A stretch of DNA of 64,000 nucleotides, from NCBI RefSeq assembly GCF_000320405.1, contig NZ_KB291607.1, forward strand, positions 62,001-126,000, read 5' to 3'. How positions within the stretch are numbered: position 1 is the first letter of the stretch; every line of letters begins with the position of its first letter. The stretch comes from Clostridium celatum DSM 1785 (GTDB lineage: Bacteria > Bacillota > Clostridia > Clostridiales > Clostridiaceae). The translations under genes and the position numbers were made by a program. This document shows, piece by piece, positions 16,685-26,672 of this stretch. Below the pieces are notes generated by a model. It was given only the letters and a program-made list of their open reading frames with translations, had not been told where the DNA came from and made no database searches.

Positions 16685-16975
16685 TTAAGTTATATACTCA
16701 TTTATATACCCTTTCCCTTTTCCACTGAGGCATTTAAAAACTACGCACAGTCTAGCTTTAGAAAAATTATATCTAACAAACTCCTTTCCCCTACTATTTT
16801 ATATGTACCTTCAAGTGAAATATTGAATATATTAAATATATACTTCACCCTAAAAAATTTTACTATTTCTCCTAACTTCACAAATTATAATTTAAACTCT
16901 ATCTATATAACTGATGATAAAAAGGAAAGATATAAACCATCCGATTATATTAATTTTTCATCTGAGGCAAAGTAA
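16685..16975 (+). pseudogene. Start-less open frame, probable gene remnant
   Basis: The frame is open for 96 codons and ends TAA at 16973-16975, immediately before a textbook terminator. Its translation has protein-like composition (for example STEAFKNYAQSSFRKIISNK and YKPSDYINFSSEAK) but no ATG, GTG or early TTG and no ribosome binding site. I recognise no family. The most likely reading is the 3' end of a decayed gene whose terminator survives. Coding status is uncertain. Confidence 0.35.
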
Positions 16976-17008
16976 AAAGCCTGACTTATCATTAAGTCAG
17001 GCTTTTTT
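16974..17008 (+). terminator. Rho-independent terminator
   Basis: AAAAAGCCTGACTTA and TAAGTCAGGCTTTTTT form a perfect stem around TCAT followed by a T-run. Strong intrinsic terminator on the + strand, although no intact + gene lies upstream; it marks the end of the remnant at 16685. Confidence 0.85.
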
Positions 17009-17362
17009 GTTCATCTGTGGTTAAATAACTTTTTATTATTTATAATTCAGCATTAACTGTGTATTTTCCCAAATTTACAAGAATTAAATAGCTATGTCCT
17101 TTTTAAATTTTTTCGCAAAAATTATTACTTTTTATAGTCCACTTCCTTCGACACAAGTTAAAGTTTCAAAATCTCTTCCACCCCAAATTTTATGAAAGTA
17201 AATGTTCTTTAAGTATTATTGGATACATATTTATCTCTCCTCTTACCACTAATTAATGGCTATAAAATAACCGTATTACCTTTTATTACTTCTATAGAGG
17301 ACTTGTATATTTTCTATTAATCTACAAATACTATTTATATAGTGAGAGAAAGGAGTACGATT

Positions 17363-17557
17363 ATGGACGATAAATCTAATGTCTATTTACCTAGAGTAAG
17401 ATCTTATTATGAACCAGATAAAGAATACTTAATAAGCAAATCTCCAGAAGGAGTTGATACCAAACTCGCTAATACAGTTGAAGATCCAATTGTAGTTAAT
17501 AATATTGCTTATAGCGAATTTGATTATACTGAAGATCCTTTTGATGAATCTGAATAA
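17363..17557 (+). CDS. Small hypothetical protein, 64 residues
   Basis: The start ATG at 17363 has AAAGGAG 7 bases upstream; the longer frame from 17342 would bury that site. The product is acidic and hydrophilic (MDDKSNVYLPRVRSYYEPD at the start, DYTEDPFDESE at the end), without signal peptide or membrane segment. I do not recognise it. It is followed 64 bases later by another tiny gene with a strong ribosome binding site, and both share a low-complexity, probably disordered character seen in small sporulation proteins, but nothing proves such a role. Confidence 0.6.
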   Translation: MDDKSNVYLPRVRSYYEPDKEYLISKSPEGVDTKLANTVEDPIVVNNIAYSEFDYTEDPFDESE

Positions 17558-17621
17558 ATACTACTCCGTAATACAACACTTGCTTATTTAAATTAATATC
17601 TCATATAAGGAGGAATTTTAA

Positions 17622-17786
17622 ATGGCAAAATCTAATGATAAACAACATAGAACTAGAGGAATTACTCAATCCGCTAATACAGAACTTCCAGACCCATTAA
17701 ATAGCTTTAATAGTCCTCTTGGAAGCTTAAATAATAAAAGTAAAGAAACTATTCAAAAAGAAAATAAACAAAACACTTTATTTTAA
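17622..17786 (+). CDS. Small hypothetical protein, 54 residues
   Basis: ATG at 17622 follows AAGGAGG with good spacing. The 54-residue product is hydrophilic and Asn/Lys/Ser-rich (MAKSNDKQHRTRGITQ; LNSFNSPLGSLNNKSK) with no hydrophobic segment. I do not recognise a family. It is co-directional with the gene at 17363 and probably in the same transcript. The quality of the ribosome binding sites is the main reason to call both as real genes. Confidence 0.6.
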   Translation: MAKSNDKQHRTRGITQSANTELPDPLNSFNSPLGSLNNKSKETIQKENKQNTLF

Positions 17787-17904
17787 TTAAAAATTTTTTA
17801 CTTTAATTGCTGTAGTAGCTTTCATTTTGAATATATATTCCTTAAATATTTATGTATAAAATACATTAAACTAACCAAAATAATTAGTGTCTCTTTTTAA
17901 TAGA

Positions 17905-17952
17905 AATAAGTACCATAGAGAGCATGATAATATGTCCTCTATGGTACTTATT
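17905..17952. terminator. Bidirectional terminator
   Basis: AATAAGTACCATAGAG pairs exactly with CTCTATGGTACTTATT across 16 bases. It overlaps the stop codon of the acyltransferase gene (minus) and follows the small genes on the plus strand. Confidence 0.75.
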
Positions 17953-19042
17953 ATATTTTCAACATATTTTTCAATATAGGTATTCTTTTTAAAATCTCAT
18001 TAATGGTCAATGATAATATAATTATTATTATAGTAATAATTATTGCTAGGATAATATTCATACTTCTCTTAATAAAATAGAACTTCATGAATGTAATAAT
18101 CGGCATATGAAAAATATATACCCCAATAGAATTTTCACCTATATATTGTATGATTTTTTTTACTTTTAAATTTCTTATAGATTTAAAATTTGATAAAAGT
18201 ATAAAAATTGCTGAACTCATGCATAAAGCTCCAATGGTAGGAAATACAGAATTTCCACTATCGAATATTTCATTATTTATATTGGTCCATAATGTTACTT
18301 CAATTGTAACTAATAATAATCCTAAGCAAAATATTAATATAGATATAATATTTATATTTTTATGTTTTTTCCTATACTTTTCTATATTTTTTGAAATTAT
18401 TGCACCAATTAAAAAGTATTCAACTGAATACAGTGTAAAAAAGCCTGTCCTAGGAATATGCTTAAGGCTCTCATAATCTATTAAATTAAACAATAGCACT
18501 AGATAATTGTATACAAACGGAAAGATAAATAATCCTATCATGACCATATATAAAAATACCTTATTTTCACTTAAGTATATTCTTTTTAGAATAGGTGTTA
18601 ATAAAGTCAAAATAGCTAATGTTCTAAAAAACCATAAATAATCTATATCTGTTTTTCTATTTAATAACAATTGTATAATATTATAATCAAATAAATTTCC
18701 TCTTATAATTGCACATATTATAACTACTACAATACTCCAAAAACAATATAATAAAATTAATTTTACTGCTCTTTTTAAAATATGTCTAAACGAATATTCC
18801 TTTTTATTTAACATTAATGCCCCATTAACCATAAAAAATATTGGGACACCTATACTAGAAATATTCATTATTATTGAATTGATATTAGGTATAAATACTT
18901 CGCCTTCTATAAATCCTAATTTTAAAATATTCAAATGATAAAAAACAACAATGAATGCAGCCACTACCTTTAATATATCATAATATAATATACGTTCTGT
19001 TGATTTAATAATTTCATGATTATTTATTAACTTTCGCAACAC
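17951..19042 (-). CDS. Acyltransferase family 3 membrane protein (capsule locus end)
   Basis: A 363-residue protein with about ten membrane segments and the acyltransferase-3 hallmarks: YYDILKVVAAFIVVFYHLN near the N-terminus (catalytic His in the first segment), SSIGVPIFFMVNGALML and GENSIGVYIFHMP. Such enzymes O-acetylate cell-surface sugars using cytoplasmic acyl-CoA. The start lies in GTGTTG after GGAGG; either codon is possible. It is the last leftward gene of the capsule region, converging with nothing but a terminator, and divergent from a second, unrelated acyltransferase at 19144. Confidence 0.82.
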   Translation of the reverse strand: MLRKLINNHEIIKSTERILYYDILKVVAAFIVVFYHLNILKLGFIEGEVFIPNINSIIMNISSIGVPIFFMVNGALMLNKKEYSFRHILKRAVKLILLYCFWSIVVVIICAIIRGNLFDYNIIQLLLNRKTDIDYLWFFRTLAILTLLTPILKRIYLSENKVFLYMVMIGLFIFPFVYNYLVLLFNLIDYESLKHIPRTGFFTLYSVEYFLIGAIISKNIEKYRKKHKNINIISILIFCLGLLLVTIEVTLWTNINNEIFDSGNSVFPTIGALCMSSAIFILLSNFKSIRNLKVKKIIQYIGENSIGVYIFHMPIITFMKFYFIKRSMNIILAIIITIIIIILSLTINEILKRIPILKNMLKI

Positions 19043-19143
19043 TATTCCTCCTAATAATTATCATTATTTTAAATTTATGTTAATAAGTATATTTATATAC
19101 ACCTTGCGTTATATAAATAATTAGATTTTTAGGGGGAATATTA

Positions 19144-20121
19144 ATGAATAATAAAAAAGAGCATCTTTCTGAATTAGATGTGTTTAATGGAATTGCAATA
19201 TTATGCGTTGTATTTGTACACAGTAGTTCATATTATCTTAAAGATATTTTAAATTTAACCACCTATACCGATACTAGCTTTATTCTTAGATTGTTGGATA
19301 ATTTTTGTCATGGCGCTGTAACTATGTTTATTTTTAGTGCTGGATATAAATTCATTTTGACTAATTCTCAAAATAATCATAAGATTTATTTTCTTAAACA
19401 ATTCAAAACAACTTTTAAACCATTTATAATAATTAGTTTTATTTTATATTTATTTAATCTATTGTTATCTAAGGAACCTTTTAAAATAACCGAAATAATA
19501 ACTTATTTTATTAAAATATTATTAGGTTATAACATAGCTTATCAACTATGGTATATTCCCATGTATTTGTTTTTAATTTTTTCATATCCTTTTATATATA
19601 AATTTATTAAAAATGATTTAATTAGATTTATAACTATAATATGTATAGTCATTTTTCAAAAATTAATTTCTATTAACTCTAATAATATATTAATTTCTGG
19701 ACATCCATTTGACTTTTTGTATTATTATATATTTTTCGAATTAGGTGTTATTTTTCAAAAATACAACTTAAAAAATAAAATAACTAAATATTCTACTACT
19801 ATATTATTGGTGTATATAATCTCCACTGTAGTTGTTACCTTTAACCTTCTACCAGCATATTATGGAAAAATTCAATCATACTTTTTATGGCCTCTATGTA
19901 TATTGGGATATTATGCATTTAGCCTTAAATTCAAGAATAATAAACTGCTTATCTCACTAGGAAAATATTCATTTTTTATATTTTTATTTCATGATCCTAT
20001 AATTTGTAGAACCTTATCTCAAGTTTTACAGCCACTATATATGTTTAACCCGTTATTTTATATATGTATTATAACTATTCTTACTATAATTCTATCTATT
20101 GCTCTTTATTTTATTATATAA
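19144..20121 (+). CDS. Acyltransferase family 3 membrane protein
   Basis: A 325-residue polytopic protein starting ELDVFNGIAILCVVFVHSSSYY, with FCHGAVTMFIFSAGYKF and YSFFIFLFHDPI, the typical acyltransferase-3 pattern including the catalytic His in segment 1. It probably adds an acyl group to a surface sugar. It is the only + strand gene inside the capsule region and shares a divergent promoter region (19043-19143) with the acyltransferase at 19042. AGGGGGAATATT precedes the ATG. The C-terminus ends in a membrane segment, slightly short for the family. Confidence 0.8.
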   Translation: MNNKKEHLSELDVFNGIAILCVVFVHSSSYYLKDILNLTTYTDTSFILRLLDNFCHGAVTMFIFSAGYKFILTNSQNNHKIYFLKQFKTTFKPFIIISFILYLFNLLLSKEPFKITEIITYFIKILLGYNIAYQLWYIPMYLFLIFSYPFIYKFIKNDLIRFITIICIVIFQKLISINSNNILISGHPFDFLYYYIFFELGVIFQKYNLKNKITKYSTTILLVYIISTVVVTFNLLPAYYGKIQSYFLWPLCILGYYAFSLKFKNNKLLISLGKYSFFIFLFHDPIICRTLSQVLQPLYMFNPLFYICIITILTIILSIALYFII

Positions 20122-20261
20122 TCAACTTTCTTGAATAAAATATTATTTTATTCAGGAAAAAATAATATTTCTAAAACTTAAAATAGTAATATATGATTTG
20201 TTGATTATAACCAATAGTTAAACAAATATAATTACTGAACCGCTAATAAAAATAAACAAAA

Positions 20262-20319
20262 AAAATTAGTATAATATAAGCCTAGTTATTTTAACTCGGC
20301 TTTACATTATACTAATTTT
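20262..20319. terminator. Bidirectional terminator between acyltransferase and beta-helix genes
   Basis: AAAATTAGTATAAT pairs with ATTATACTAATTTT, with an inner AAGCC/GGCTT stem. T-runs occur on both sides. It serves the + strand acyltransferase and the leftward capsule transcript. A second, weaker stem (20129-20158) follows the acyltransferase stop. Confidence 0.7.
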
Positions 20320-21437
20320 AAAATTTATTGATAATATTTTTAATTATATCTGAAATAATATTAAGCTTAACCTTTTCACCATTAACTTCTATATTCCTAC
20401 TAGAATTAACAAAAATACTAGACTCATCTTCATTAACTGTAATACTGTCTTCTATTCCATTATAATTATTAACTTTTATATTTTTAGCTTTAGTTATATA
20501 AATCTGTGCTTTTTCTCTATTTTCATAAAATGTACAATTATTAACCTCAACTTCGCTTACCTTTCCAAACTGTCCGTCAATTAATAAACCTATTCTGTTA
20601 TTATTAAATTCACAATTATTAAAAACTATATTTTTTACATACATAGATTTATGAGATGGTTCTATATCAACTCCAGACTCTGGAAGAGTTCCATTTGTAT
20701 TATTAAACACACAATCCTCAATAATAGCTCCATCGCAACTTTCTATACTAATACCTTGCCTTCTATTATTTTCAAATATACATCCTTTAATGAATATTTC
20801 ATTATTTTTATAATTAGTATTAGCAGTATTTATATTTATTCCATCGCCCCACATGTTAGAAAACTTAGAATTCATAATCAATATATTTTTAGAATCCGCT
20901 ATAAAAATTCCGAATCCAAATTCACCATCATTTCCTATATGCTCTTCCCTATCCCCTAATATATTCATTCCTAATATTTTTACATTTTCTACACCTTTTA
21001 TAGTTATGACATTATATGCTTTATAATCACTTGCTTTAACCTTTATCAAAGATTTATCTGAACAAATAATGGTAGTGTTAGACTTTATGTTAAAATAACC
21101 ATTTGTCATAAAGTTACCGCCAACATCTAACCAACTTGGATCTTTATTATCACACTTTAATAGAAATGTTCCTTCTGGTATATATATATTGTTATATTCA
21201 AACATTTTCTTAAAGGCATCACTATCATCTGTAACTCCGTCACCAACTGCTCCAAAATCATATGGAGTAACATATTTTACATTTTCATTCTCAATTCCTC
21301 TTTAAACTCTGATAGTTTTCTTCTAATATGCTATTTAAATCTTTTTTTTCTATAATTAAATTATGCTTTGTATAAACTACAAAGCATATCATAACAATAA
21401 AAATACCACCTAATAAATATCTCTTATTATTTTTCAT
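20318..21437 (-). pseudogene. Membrane-anchored pectate-lyase-like beta-helix protein, one-base frameshift
   Basis: From ATG at 21437 the frame gives a signal anchor (YLLGGIFIVMICFVVY) and a short linker, then stops near 21290. One A missing from the run at 21301-21306 restores a continuous reading through VTPYDFGAVGDGVTDDSDAF, the classic entry motif of Pectate_lyase_3 proteins, and then the right-handed beta-helix that ends at 20318 (repeated N-C/N-F turns such as NSKFSNMWGDGI, NCEFNNNRIG). The corrected protein would be about 370 residues, outside the membrane, and probably cleaves or binds the capsule polysaccharide. The lesion is one base in a homopolymer, so it may be a sequence error. 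Confidence 0.8.
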
Positions 21438-21458
21438 ATTTACACCTTAATATTATAT

Positions 21459-22538
21459 TTAATTATTCAATATTAATGCATTATCCTTTTCTCTATATTT
21501 AGGAAAAAATTTAGAATCACTATAATTATTTCCCCTTATATTCACTAAATAATCATACATTTCCTTATTATAAATTTTTTTACCAATATAAAAATCAAAT
21601 CTATTACTCTTAGAAAAAGTACTCTTGAATTTAAATAGGTTATCATTCTCTGATTGATATCCTCCTCCTATATGGAATATACTTTTTCCATTTTCATGTC
21701 CCCATTTAGCAATTTCAAAAAATAATAAATTATTAGGCGCTAACTTTAAATACTCTTTATCATTGCCCAAGAAATGACAATGAACATAATTTTCATTAAA
21801 CAATACTAATGCTGCTGAAATTACCCTTTCGTCAATATTTGCAGTGAATATCTTTGAATTATCTTTTAATTCATTTATTACTTCAAAGAAAAACTCTTTA
21901 TTAAAATAATAGTACTCTTCTGCATTATCTCTATCCATAGTACCAAGATATAAATCAGAAAATTTACAAATCATATCATCAGTATTTCCATTTTTAACTA
22001 TAACCCCATTCTTTATAGCTTTTCGTACACGCCCTCTACACTTCCCATCCATATCACTTAAAATCTTTTCTTCACTCTCATCTATCTTCATATAGACAGT
22101 TTTTCGATTAAAAGTTATATCATAATATTCATCTAAAAATTTATAATTATTTATCATTGGATTAAATCTTATAAATTCGCTTATTATATTATTATCAGCA
22201 CAATATCTTTCAAATTCTTCAACATATGCCTTTGCTAATAACTTTTCGTTTGTTCCTTCATGTAATACCCCTCCATATCCGTATGGAGAAGTAATATCAA
22301 AATATTTTTCCTTATCTATAATATTTTTAAAATACCTACAATCAGCTATATCTCTTTTTAAAAATATGTTTGCTACTCTTCCATTATCATCTTCATAATA
22401 AAATAATATTGGCTCACCATCTCTATTATCACTAAATGGTTTTATATATCCCCACCTAAAATATATGTCTACATTATTAAAACTATTTACTATTTCATCC
22501 CATATATCTTTTTGTGAAAAATTTACCTCTCTATACAT
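21459..22538 (-). CDS. FemAB/GNAT-fold aminoacyl or acyl transferase
   Basis: A 359-residue cytoplasmic protein with the double-GNAT layout of the FemAB and related Acetyltransf_6 families: KCRGRVRKAIKNGV, an acceptor-side region about residues 150-180, and VISAALVLFNENYVHCHFLGND with FFEIAKWGHENGKSIFHIGGGY in the second half. FemAB proteins transfer amino acids from tRNA to peptidoglycan; capsule-linked relatives modify amino sugars. In this locus a role in decorating a capsule amino sugar is plausible but unproven. Confidence 0.7.
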   Translation of the reverse strand: MYREVNFSQKDIWDEIVNSFNNVDIYFRWGYIKPFSDNRDGEPILFYYEDDNGRVANIFLKRDIADCRYFKNIIDKEKYFDITSPYGYGGVLHEGTNEKLLAKAYVEEFERYCADNNIISEFIRFNPMINNYKFLDEYYDITFNRKTVYMKIDESEEKILSDMDGKCRGRVRKAIKNGVIVKNGNTDDMICKFSDLYLGTMDRDNAEEYYYFNKEFFFEVINELKDNSKIFTANIDERVISAALVLFNENYVHCHFLGNDKEYLKLAPNNLLFFEIAKWGHENGKSIFHIGGGYQSENDNLFKFKSTFSKSNRFDFYIGKKIYNKEMYDYLVNIRGNNYSDSKFFPKYREKDNALILNN

Positions 22539-22584
22539 ACTCTCTTACTCATCCCCCATATACCAAACTACACCTATTATCATA

Positions 22585-23361
22585 TTAAGTATATTTTAAA
22601 TAATCTCTATAACTTATCCTCATGCGTATTAACTCATCAATCAAATTACTTTCGCACTTGCCTAAATAATTATTAAATGCTCCCCAAACCTTCTTGTAAT
22701 TAAACTCCCTTTTTATAAATGCAATTAATTTATCATTATCAATAATTGAATAATCATAAAGCTTTAGTATTTCATTAATAAATCCTATTTTATATATCTT
22801 TTTATTATCCTCTATGAAATATATAGCAAATCCAAGTTCATCATGTTGCTTTTTAGCTTTTTCATAATTAGTTATTTTTATATTATCGTAATCAGTAAAC
22901 TTATAGTTACTTTGTATATTTATTTCTATCCACTTAGTCCTGCTAACTTCTTTAAATCCAATCTTTTTATACCACTCTTTAGCTCTTATATTTTTATTAA
23001 AAACATCAATAAAGATATATTTAAACTTTCTATTTAAACTGCATTTATCAATTGCACTATTAAGTAACTCCTTCCCAATCCCTTTTCCTGTGTACCTCTT
23101 ATCAATAACAATATAATTTATAAATAAATTTTCTGATTCCAATAGCAACTCAACATATCCAACAACTAATCCATCTATTTCATAAACCATATTAATCTTC
23201 TCTTGATATTCTTCTTTTTTATTTAAATTATCAATTAAGTATTTATCTATTCCTTTTGCTCCATATATAGTTTTTTCTAATATCGTATTATTAATTTGTT
23301 GTGTCATTATTTCTATTATTCTGCTTATATCATTATTTTCGGCTTCTCTAATTATATTCAT
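22585..23361 (-). CDS. GNAT-family N-acetyltransferase with C-terminal extension
   Basis: A 258-residue protein. The first 150 residues are a GNAT domain (IREAENNDISRIIEIM; YIVIDKRYTGKGIGKELLNSAI, the acetyl-CoA pyrophosphate loop; WYKKIGFKEVSR). The C-terminal 100 residues are unfamiliar. The start is unsure: ATG at 23385 overlaps the sugar transferase gene and has no site, whereas ATG at 23361 follows a weak AGAAGAG; I prefer the latter. Position next to the initiating transferase suggests it acetylates an amino sugar of the capsule repeat unit. Confidence 0.75.
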   Translation of the reverse strand: MNIIREAENNDISRIIEIMTQQINNTILEKTIYGAKGIDKYLIDNLNKKEEYQEKINMVYEIDGLVVGYVELLLESENLFINYIVIDKRYTGKGIGKELLNSAIDKCSLNRKFKYIFIDVFNKNIRAKEWYKKIGFKEVSRTKWIEINIQSNYKFTDYDNIKITNYEKAKKQHDELGFAIYFIEDNKKIYKIGFINEILKLYDYSIIDNDKLIAFIKREFNYKKVWGAFNNYLGKCESNLIDELIRMRISYRDYLKYT

Positions 23362-23968
23362 AATTGGTAACTCTTCTTTCAACATCTAAATCATTTAATG
23401 TTAAGTTAGTTGCAACCTTTATATCACTAAACTTAAATACCTTAATAAATGTTTTTAATATAATTTTCATATCTAATAAAAAACTATAATTATCAACATA
23501 ATAAATATCATATGAAAATCTTTCTTCCCAAGATATGCTGTTTCTACCGTTAATTTGTGATAATCCAGTTATTCCTGGTTTCACATTAAACCTCTTTCTT
23601 TCTTCAGCTTTATAATAAGGTAAATACCTTTCTAGTAATGGTCTAGGTCCTACTAAGCTCATATCACCTTTTAATACATTAAATAATTGTGGAATTTCAT
23701 CTAAGCTTAATAATCTTAATACCCTTCCTACTTTAGTTAAGCGTTCTGAATCTGGTAATTGCTTTCCTTCCTCATCATACTTATCTACCATAGTTTTAAA
23801 CTTATATATTTTAAATAGCTTTTCCTTATATCCAGTTCTAACTTGAGTGAATATAGGTGATTCTCTCATTGTAACTAAAATTAAAATATATATTATTATA
23901 AAAATAGGACTTAAAATAACAATTCCTAATAATGATAAAATAAGATCAAAGCATCTCTTTAAACTCAT
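23348..23968 (-). CDS. Initiating sugar-phosphate transferase (WcaJ/CpsE C-domain type)
   Basis: A 206-residue phosphoglycosyltransferase that puts the first sugar-1-phosphate on undecaprenyl phosphate at the inner membrane face. One N-terminal membrane hairpin (FDLILSLLGIVILSPIFIIIY) is followed by the hallmark segments KIYKFKTMVDKYDEEG, RLLSLDEIPQLFNVLKGDMSLVGPRPLL (catalytic Asp-Glu) and RFNVKPGITGLSQINGRN. It is the short, single-domain form. It sits near the end of the operon rather than the start, which is unusual but known. Confidence 0.92.
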   Translation of the reverse strand: MSLKRCFDLILSLLGIVILSPIFIIIYILILVTMRESPIFTQVRTGYKEKLFKIYKFKTMVDKYDEEGKQLPDSERLTKVGRVLRLLSLDEIPQLFNVLKGDMSLVGPRPLLERYLPYYKAEERKRFNVKPGITGLSQINGRNSISWEERFSYDIYYVDNYSFLLDMKIILKTFIKVFKFSDIKVATNLTLNDLDVERRVTNYEYN

Positions 23969-24001
23969 ATTTTAAAATCTCCTATATACTAAAATTTCAA
24001 A

Positions 24002-25549
24002 TTAATCTTCAACCTTAACTCTTCTTATATATTTTCTATTAAAAATGTTAATTATCTTTTTTATTATTGTACTTGCAACTTCTTTTTCATATTTGTTAAA
24101 AGAAATTTTATAGCATGTTATAAAATAAATACTAGTAAATATACATACAAATAATCCTATTTTAAAATATGATTTTGGTACTATAATTATTTTAACTAAA
24201 TATCCAAGTATAAATGATAAAGTAATAGGTATCATTACATTTATAATTTCTCTCCAATATCTCTTCATATCTAGCTTAATATTTAACATATAATATAGAT
24301 TATTTAATATAGCATTTATAATCATACCAATTGCAGTGCCTAAGGCACATCCAATTACCCCTAGATATTTTACCAAAATTAAAGTTAATACTAAGTTTAC
24401 TATAGCTACTCCTAAATATATAAGTGATTTAATTTTATGCTTATTCATTGCTTCTAGCATAGTAGCAAATAATGTTTGTATTATTGATATAATTTGAGGA
24501 ATCATAACGATTAAAGCAATATAATATGATTCCTTATATTCATATCCAGCCCATCTCATAATAAACTCTTGTCCTACAAGAATGAATCCAGAAAGAATAA
24601 AAAATGCTATATACGATTGTATTCTCGATACCTTAATTAATATATTCATTAACTCTTCTTTATTATCTTCATTAACAGTAAGCTTTGTTAATTTAGGTAA
24701 AAACATATTACTTATTACTCCTGAAAATGAAGTAAAATAATCATTAAACTGTATTCCTATAGAATATATTGCTATAGGAATTGAACCTGCAACCATACCT
24801 AAAATAAATTGATCCGTACTCCAATAAATCCTATATGCAACTACAGCTAAAAATACATAAAATGAATATTTAAATATTTCCTTATATAACTCCTTATTAA
24901 ATCCACTAAATTTAATTTTTATTTTTAATACTTTAAAACAATAAATTACATTAATAATACCTAAAATTACATTGAAAATTGTTGATGCCATTATCATTCC
25001 TATAGCTTTATATCCTAATAGTAAAACTGATATCATTATTATTGGATTTAATATAGTTCTTATAAATGCTAAACATTTCACATATACAAATCTTTCATAT
25101 GCCATTATTATTCCGTTAAATACATTTAAAGGAAATGCTAAAACTAAATTTATCAAAGCCATAAAAAACATTACTTTTATCCTTGCTATTTCTTCTAATG
25201 TTAATCCCTTACCAAAGATACTTCCTAGGTTCAGGTAAACTATTAATCCAATTATTAAACCAATCACTGAAATTATTGTATATAGAATCAAAAACATTCC
25301 ATTTATTTTTTCTAAGCTCTCTTCATCATTATTAGCTATAAACTTAGAATTATATCTAATAACTGCATTGCCTATTCCCATATCAAGTAGATATATATAA
25401 GAAATTATTGTATTTACTAATGTAAATAATCCATATTCTCCTGTACCTAATGTAGTTAGCATAAATGGAGTATATAAAAGTGATATAACATTTCCAGCTA
25501 TCAATGTTATATACGATATTATGGTTGCCAATTTAATGTTATTTTTCAT
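24002..25549 (-). CDS. Wzx-type lipid-linked oligosaccharide flippase
   Basis: A 515-residue protein with about twelve to fourteen membrane segments and the N-terminal pattern of the MATE/polysaccharide-transporter superfamily (IISYITLIAGNVISLLYTPFMLTTLGTGEYGLFTLVNTII). It would flip the undecaprenyl-linked repeat unit across the membrane for the Wzy polymerase at 30914. AGGTGAAG lies before the ATG. Confidence 0.9.
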   Translation of the reverse strand: MKNNIKLATIISYITLIAGNVISLLYTPFMLTTLGTGEYGLFTLVNTIISYIYLLDMGIGNAVIRYNSKFIANNDEESLEKINGMFLILYTIISVIGLIIGLIVYLNLGSIFGKGLTLEEIARIKVMFFMALINLVLAFPLNVFNGIIMAYERFVYVKCLAFIRTILNPIIMISVLLLGYKAIGMIMASTIFNVILGIINVIYCFKVLKIKIKFSGFNKELYKEIFKYSFYVFLAVVAYRIYWSTDQFILGMVAGSIPIAIYSIGIQFNDYFTSFSGVISNMFLPKLTKLTVNEDNKEELMNILIKVSRIQSYIAFFILSGFILVGQEFIMRWAGYEYKESYYIALIVMIPQIISIIQTLFATMLEAMNKHKIKSLIYLGVAIVNLVLTLILVKYLGVIGCALGTAIGMIINAILNNLYYMLNIKLDMKRYWREIINVMIPITLSFILGYLVKIIIVPKSYFKIGLFVCIFTSIYFITCYKISFNKYEKEVASTIIKKIINIFNRKYIRRVKVED

Positions 25550-25572
25550 AACTTCACCTACTCATACATTCC

Positions 25573-26640
25573 TTAAGACAGACTATTTATTAACTTTTTA
25601 AAATAAATACTTTCAAAGTCTATATTTGTCTTTTCATTTAAATTTATAAGTTCCATACCTAATTGCTTAATTAAGTTAGTATCTAATTTTTCAACAAATT
25701 TAATATAATTTAAATCTTTAATCCATTCATAAGTACCTGTAATTTTATAATCCAATGATTTTGTAACAATGCATGGTGTTTTGGTTATTGCAGCAAATAA
25801 CATTCCATGTAATCTATCTGTTATAACTACCTTACACCTTAAAAACTCATTAAGCATTTTTCTTAATTCATTTTCTCTATTGTCAGCAGTAATACTTATG
25901 TTTATTACAGTATCATAAGCAAATACATTTTCAAAAGCTCTGTCTAATTCATTAAATAATCTGCTTTTATCCACATCTATAATACTTTCTTTATCATTTC
26001 TTAAGCACAACATAACCTTAGTTCTTTCATAATCATTAAATTTTATATTGTTATATAAAGAAAGAACTATATCTGGATTTATTAAAACTCTACAATTGTT
26101 AAATTCTTTTTTCATTATTTTATAAGAATTTTCTTCTCTCGCTATTAAGGTTAAATTTTTATGATTGTTATATATCCTTTTACTCTTTTTCAATTCATGT
26201 ATTCCATTTTTATCCTTAGTAAAATCTATTGTTTGTGGCATAGATATAATCTTATTATTATGAAAGGTTTTTATTACTAGACGCCTTCCAACCTCTTCAC
26301 TTACCCAGATATTCCCCATATTCCCGCCACCAATAAGTACTATTAAATCATCATCATTTATTTCATATTTCAATGCTTTTGCATACTTATAAAACTCATT
26401 GCTATTTACTTCTATTAATTTATATTCACTAAAATATTTTCTTAGCAGCTTATTAGTTGCATATATAATAGCTTGATCTCCCATATTTCCATATACAGGT
26501 GTAATAGCATGAATAATTTTTTTTTCATTTTTATATTTTTTAAATTTTTTATAATATATAAAGCTAAAAGTATACTTAATCCTATTAATAAATTTCTCTC
26601 CACATAAATTAACTATTATATTTTTTGAAAGCATTGGCAT
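25573..26640 (-). CDS. Polysaccharide pyruvyl transferase-like protein, copy 1
   Basis: A 355-residue protein of the WcaK/CsaB family, which adds pyruvate ketals or acts as a glycosyltransferase-like enzyme in capsule synthesis. Recognisable segments: HAITPVYGNMGDQAIIYAT, LIVLIGGGNMGNIW, ISMPQTIDF, FLRCKVVITDRLHGMLFAAITKTPCIV. The last is the family signature. It has a tandem paralogue at 26673 with the same segments, so the two may act on different positions or form a complex. Confidence 0.85.
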   Translation of the reverse strand: MPMLSKNIIVNLCGEKFINRIKYTFSFIYYKKFKKYKNEKKIIHAITPVYGNMGDQAIIYATNKLLRKYFSEYKLIEVNSNEFYKYAKALKYEINDDDLIVLIGGGNMGNIWVSEEVGRRLVIKTFHNNKIISMPQTIDFTKDKNGIHELKKSKRIYNNHKNLTLIAREENSYKIMKKEFNNCRVLINPDIVLSLYNNIKFNDYERTKVMLCLRNDKESIIDVDKSRLFNELDRAFENVFAYDTVINISITADNRENELRKMLNEFLRCKVVITDRLHGMLFAAITKTPCIVTKSLDYKITGTYEWIKDLNYIKFVEKLDTNLIKQLGMELINLNEKTNIDFESIYFKKLINSLS

Positions 26641-26672
26641 AAGTAATCGCCTCGTATTTCATTTATTAAAGT

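Larger units (their letters stand above)
16536..17362. other. 827-bp region with ORF remnant and terminator
   Basis: It holds an open frame without a start (16685-16975) followed by a perfect terminator (16974-17008). The rest to 17362 is AT-rich with no feature I can support beyond the ribosome binding site (AAAGGAG) of the small gene at 17363. Arms TGCCCACGAG (16582-16591) and CTCATGGGCA (16649-16658) are complementary across a 57-base loop, ahead of the kinase-like gene. Confidence 0.5.
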
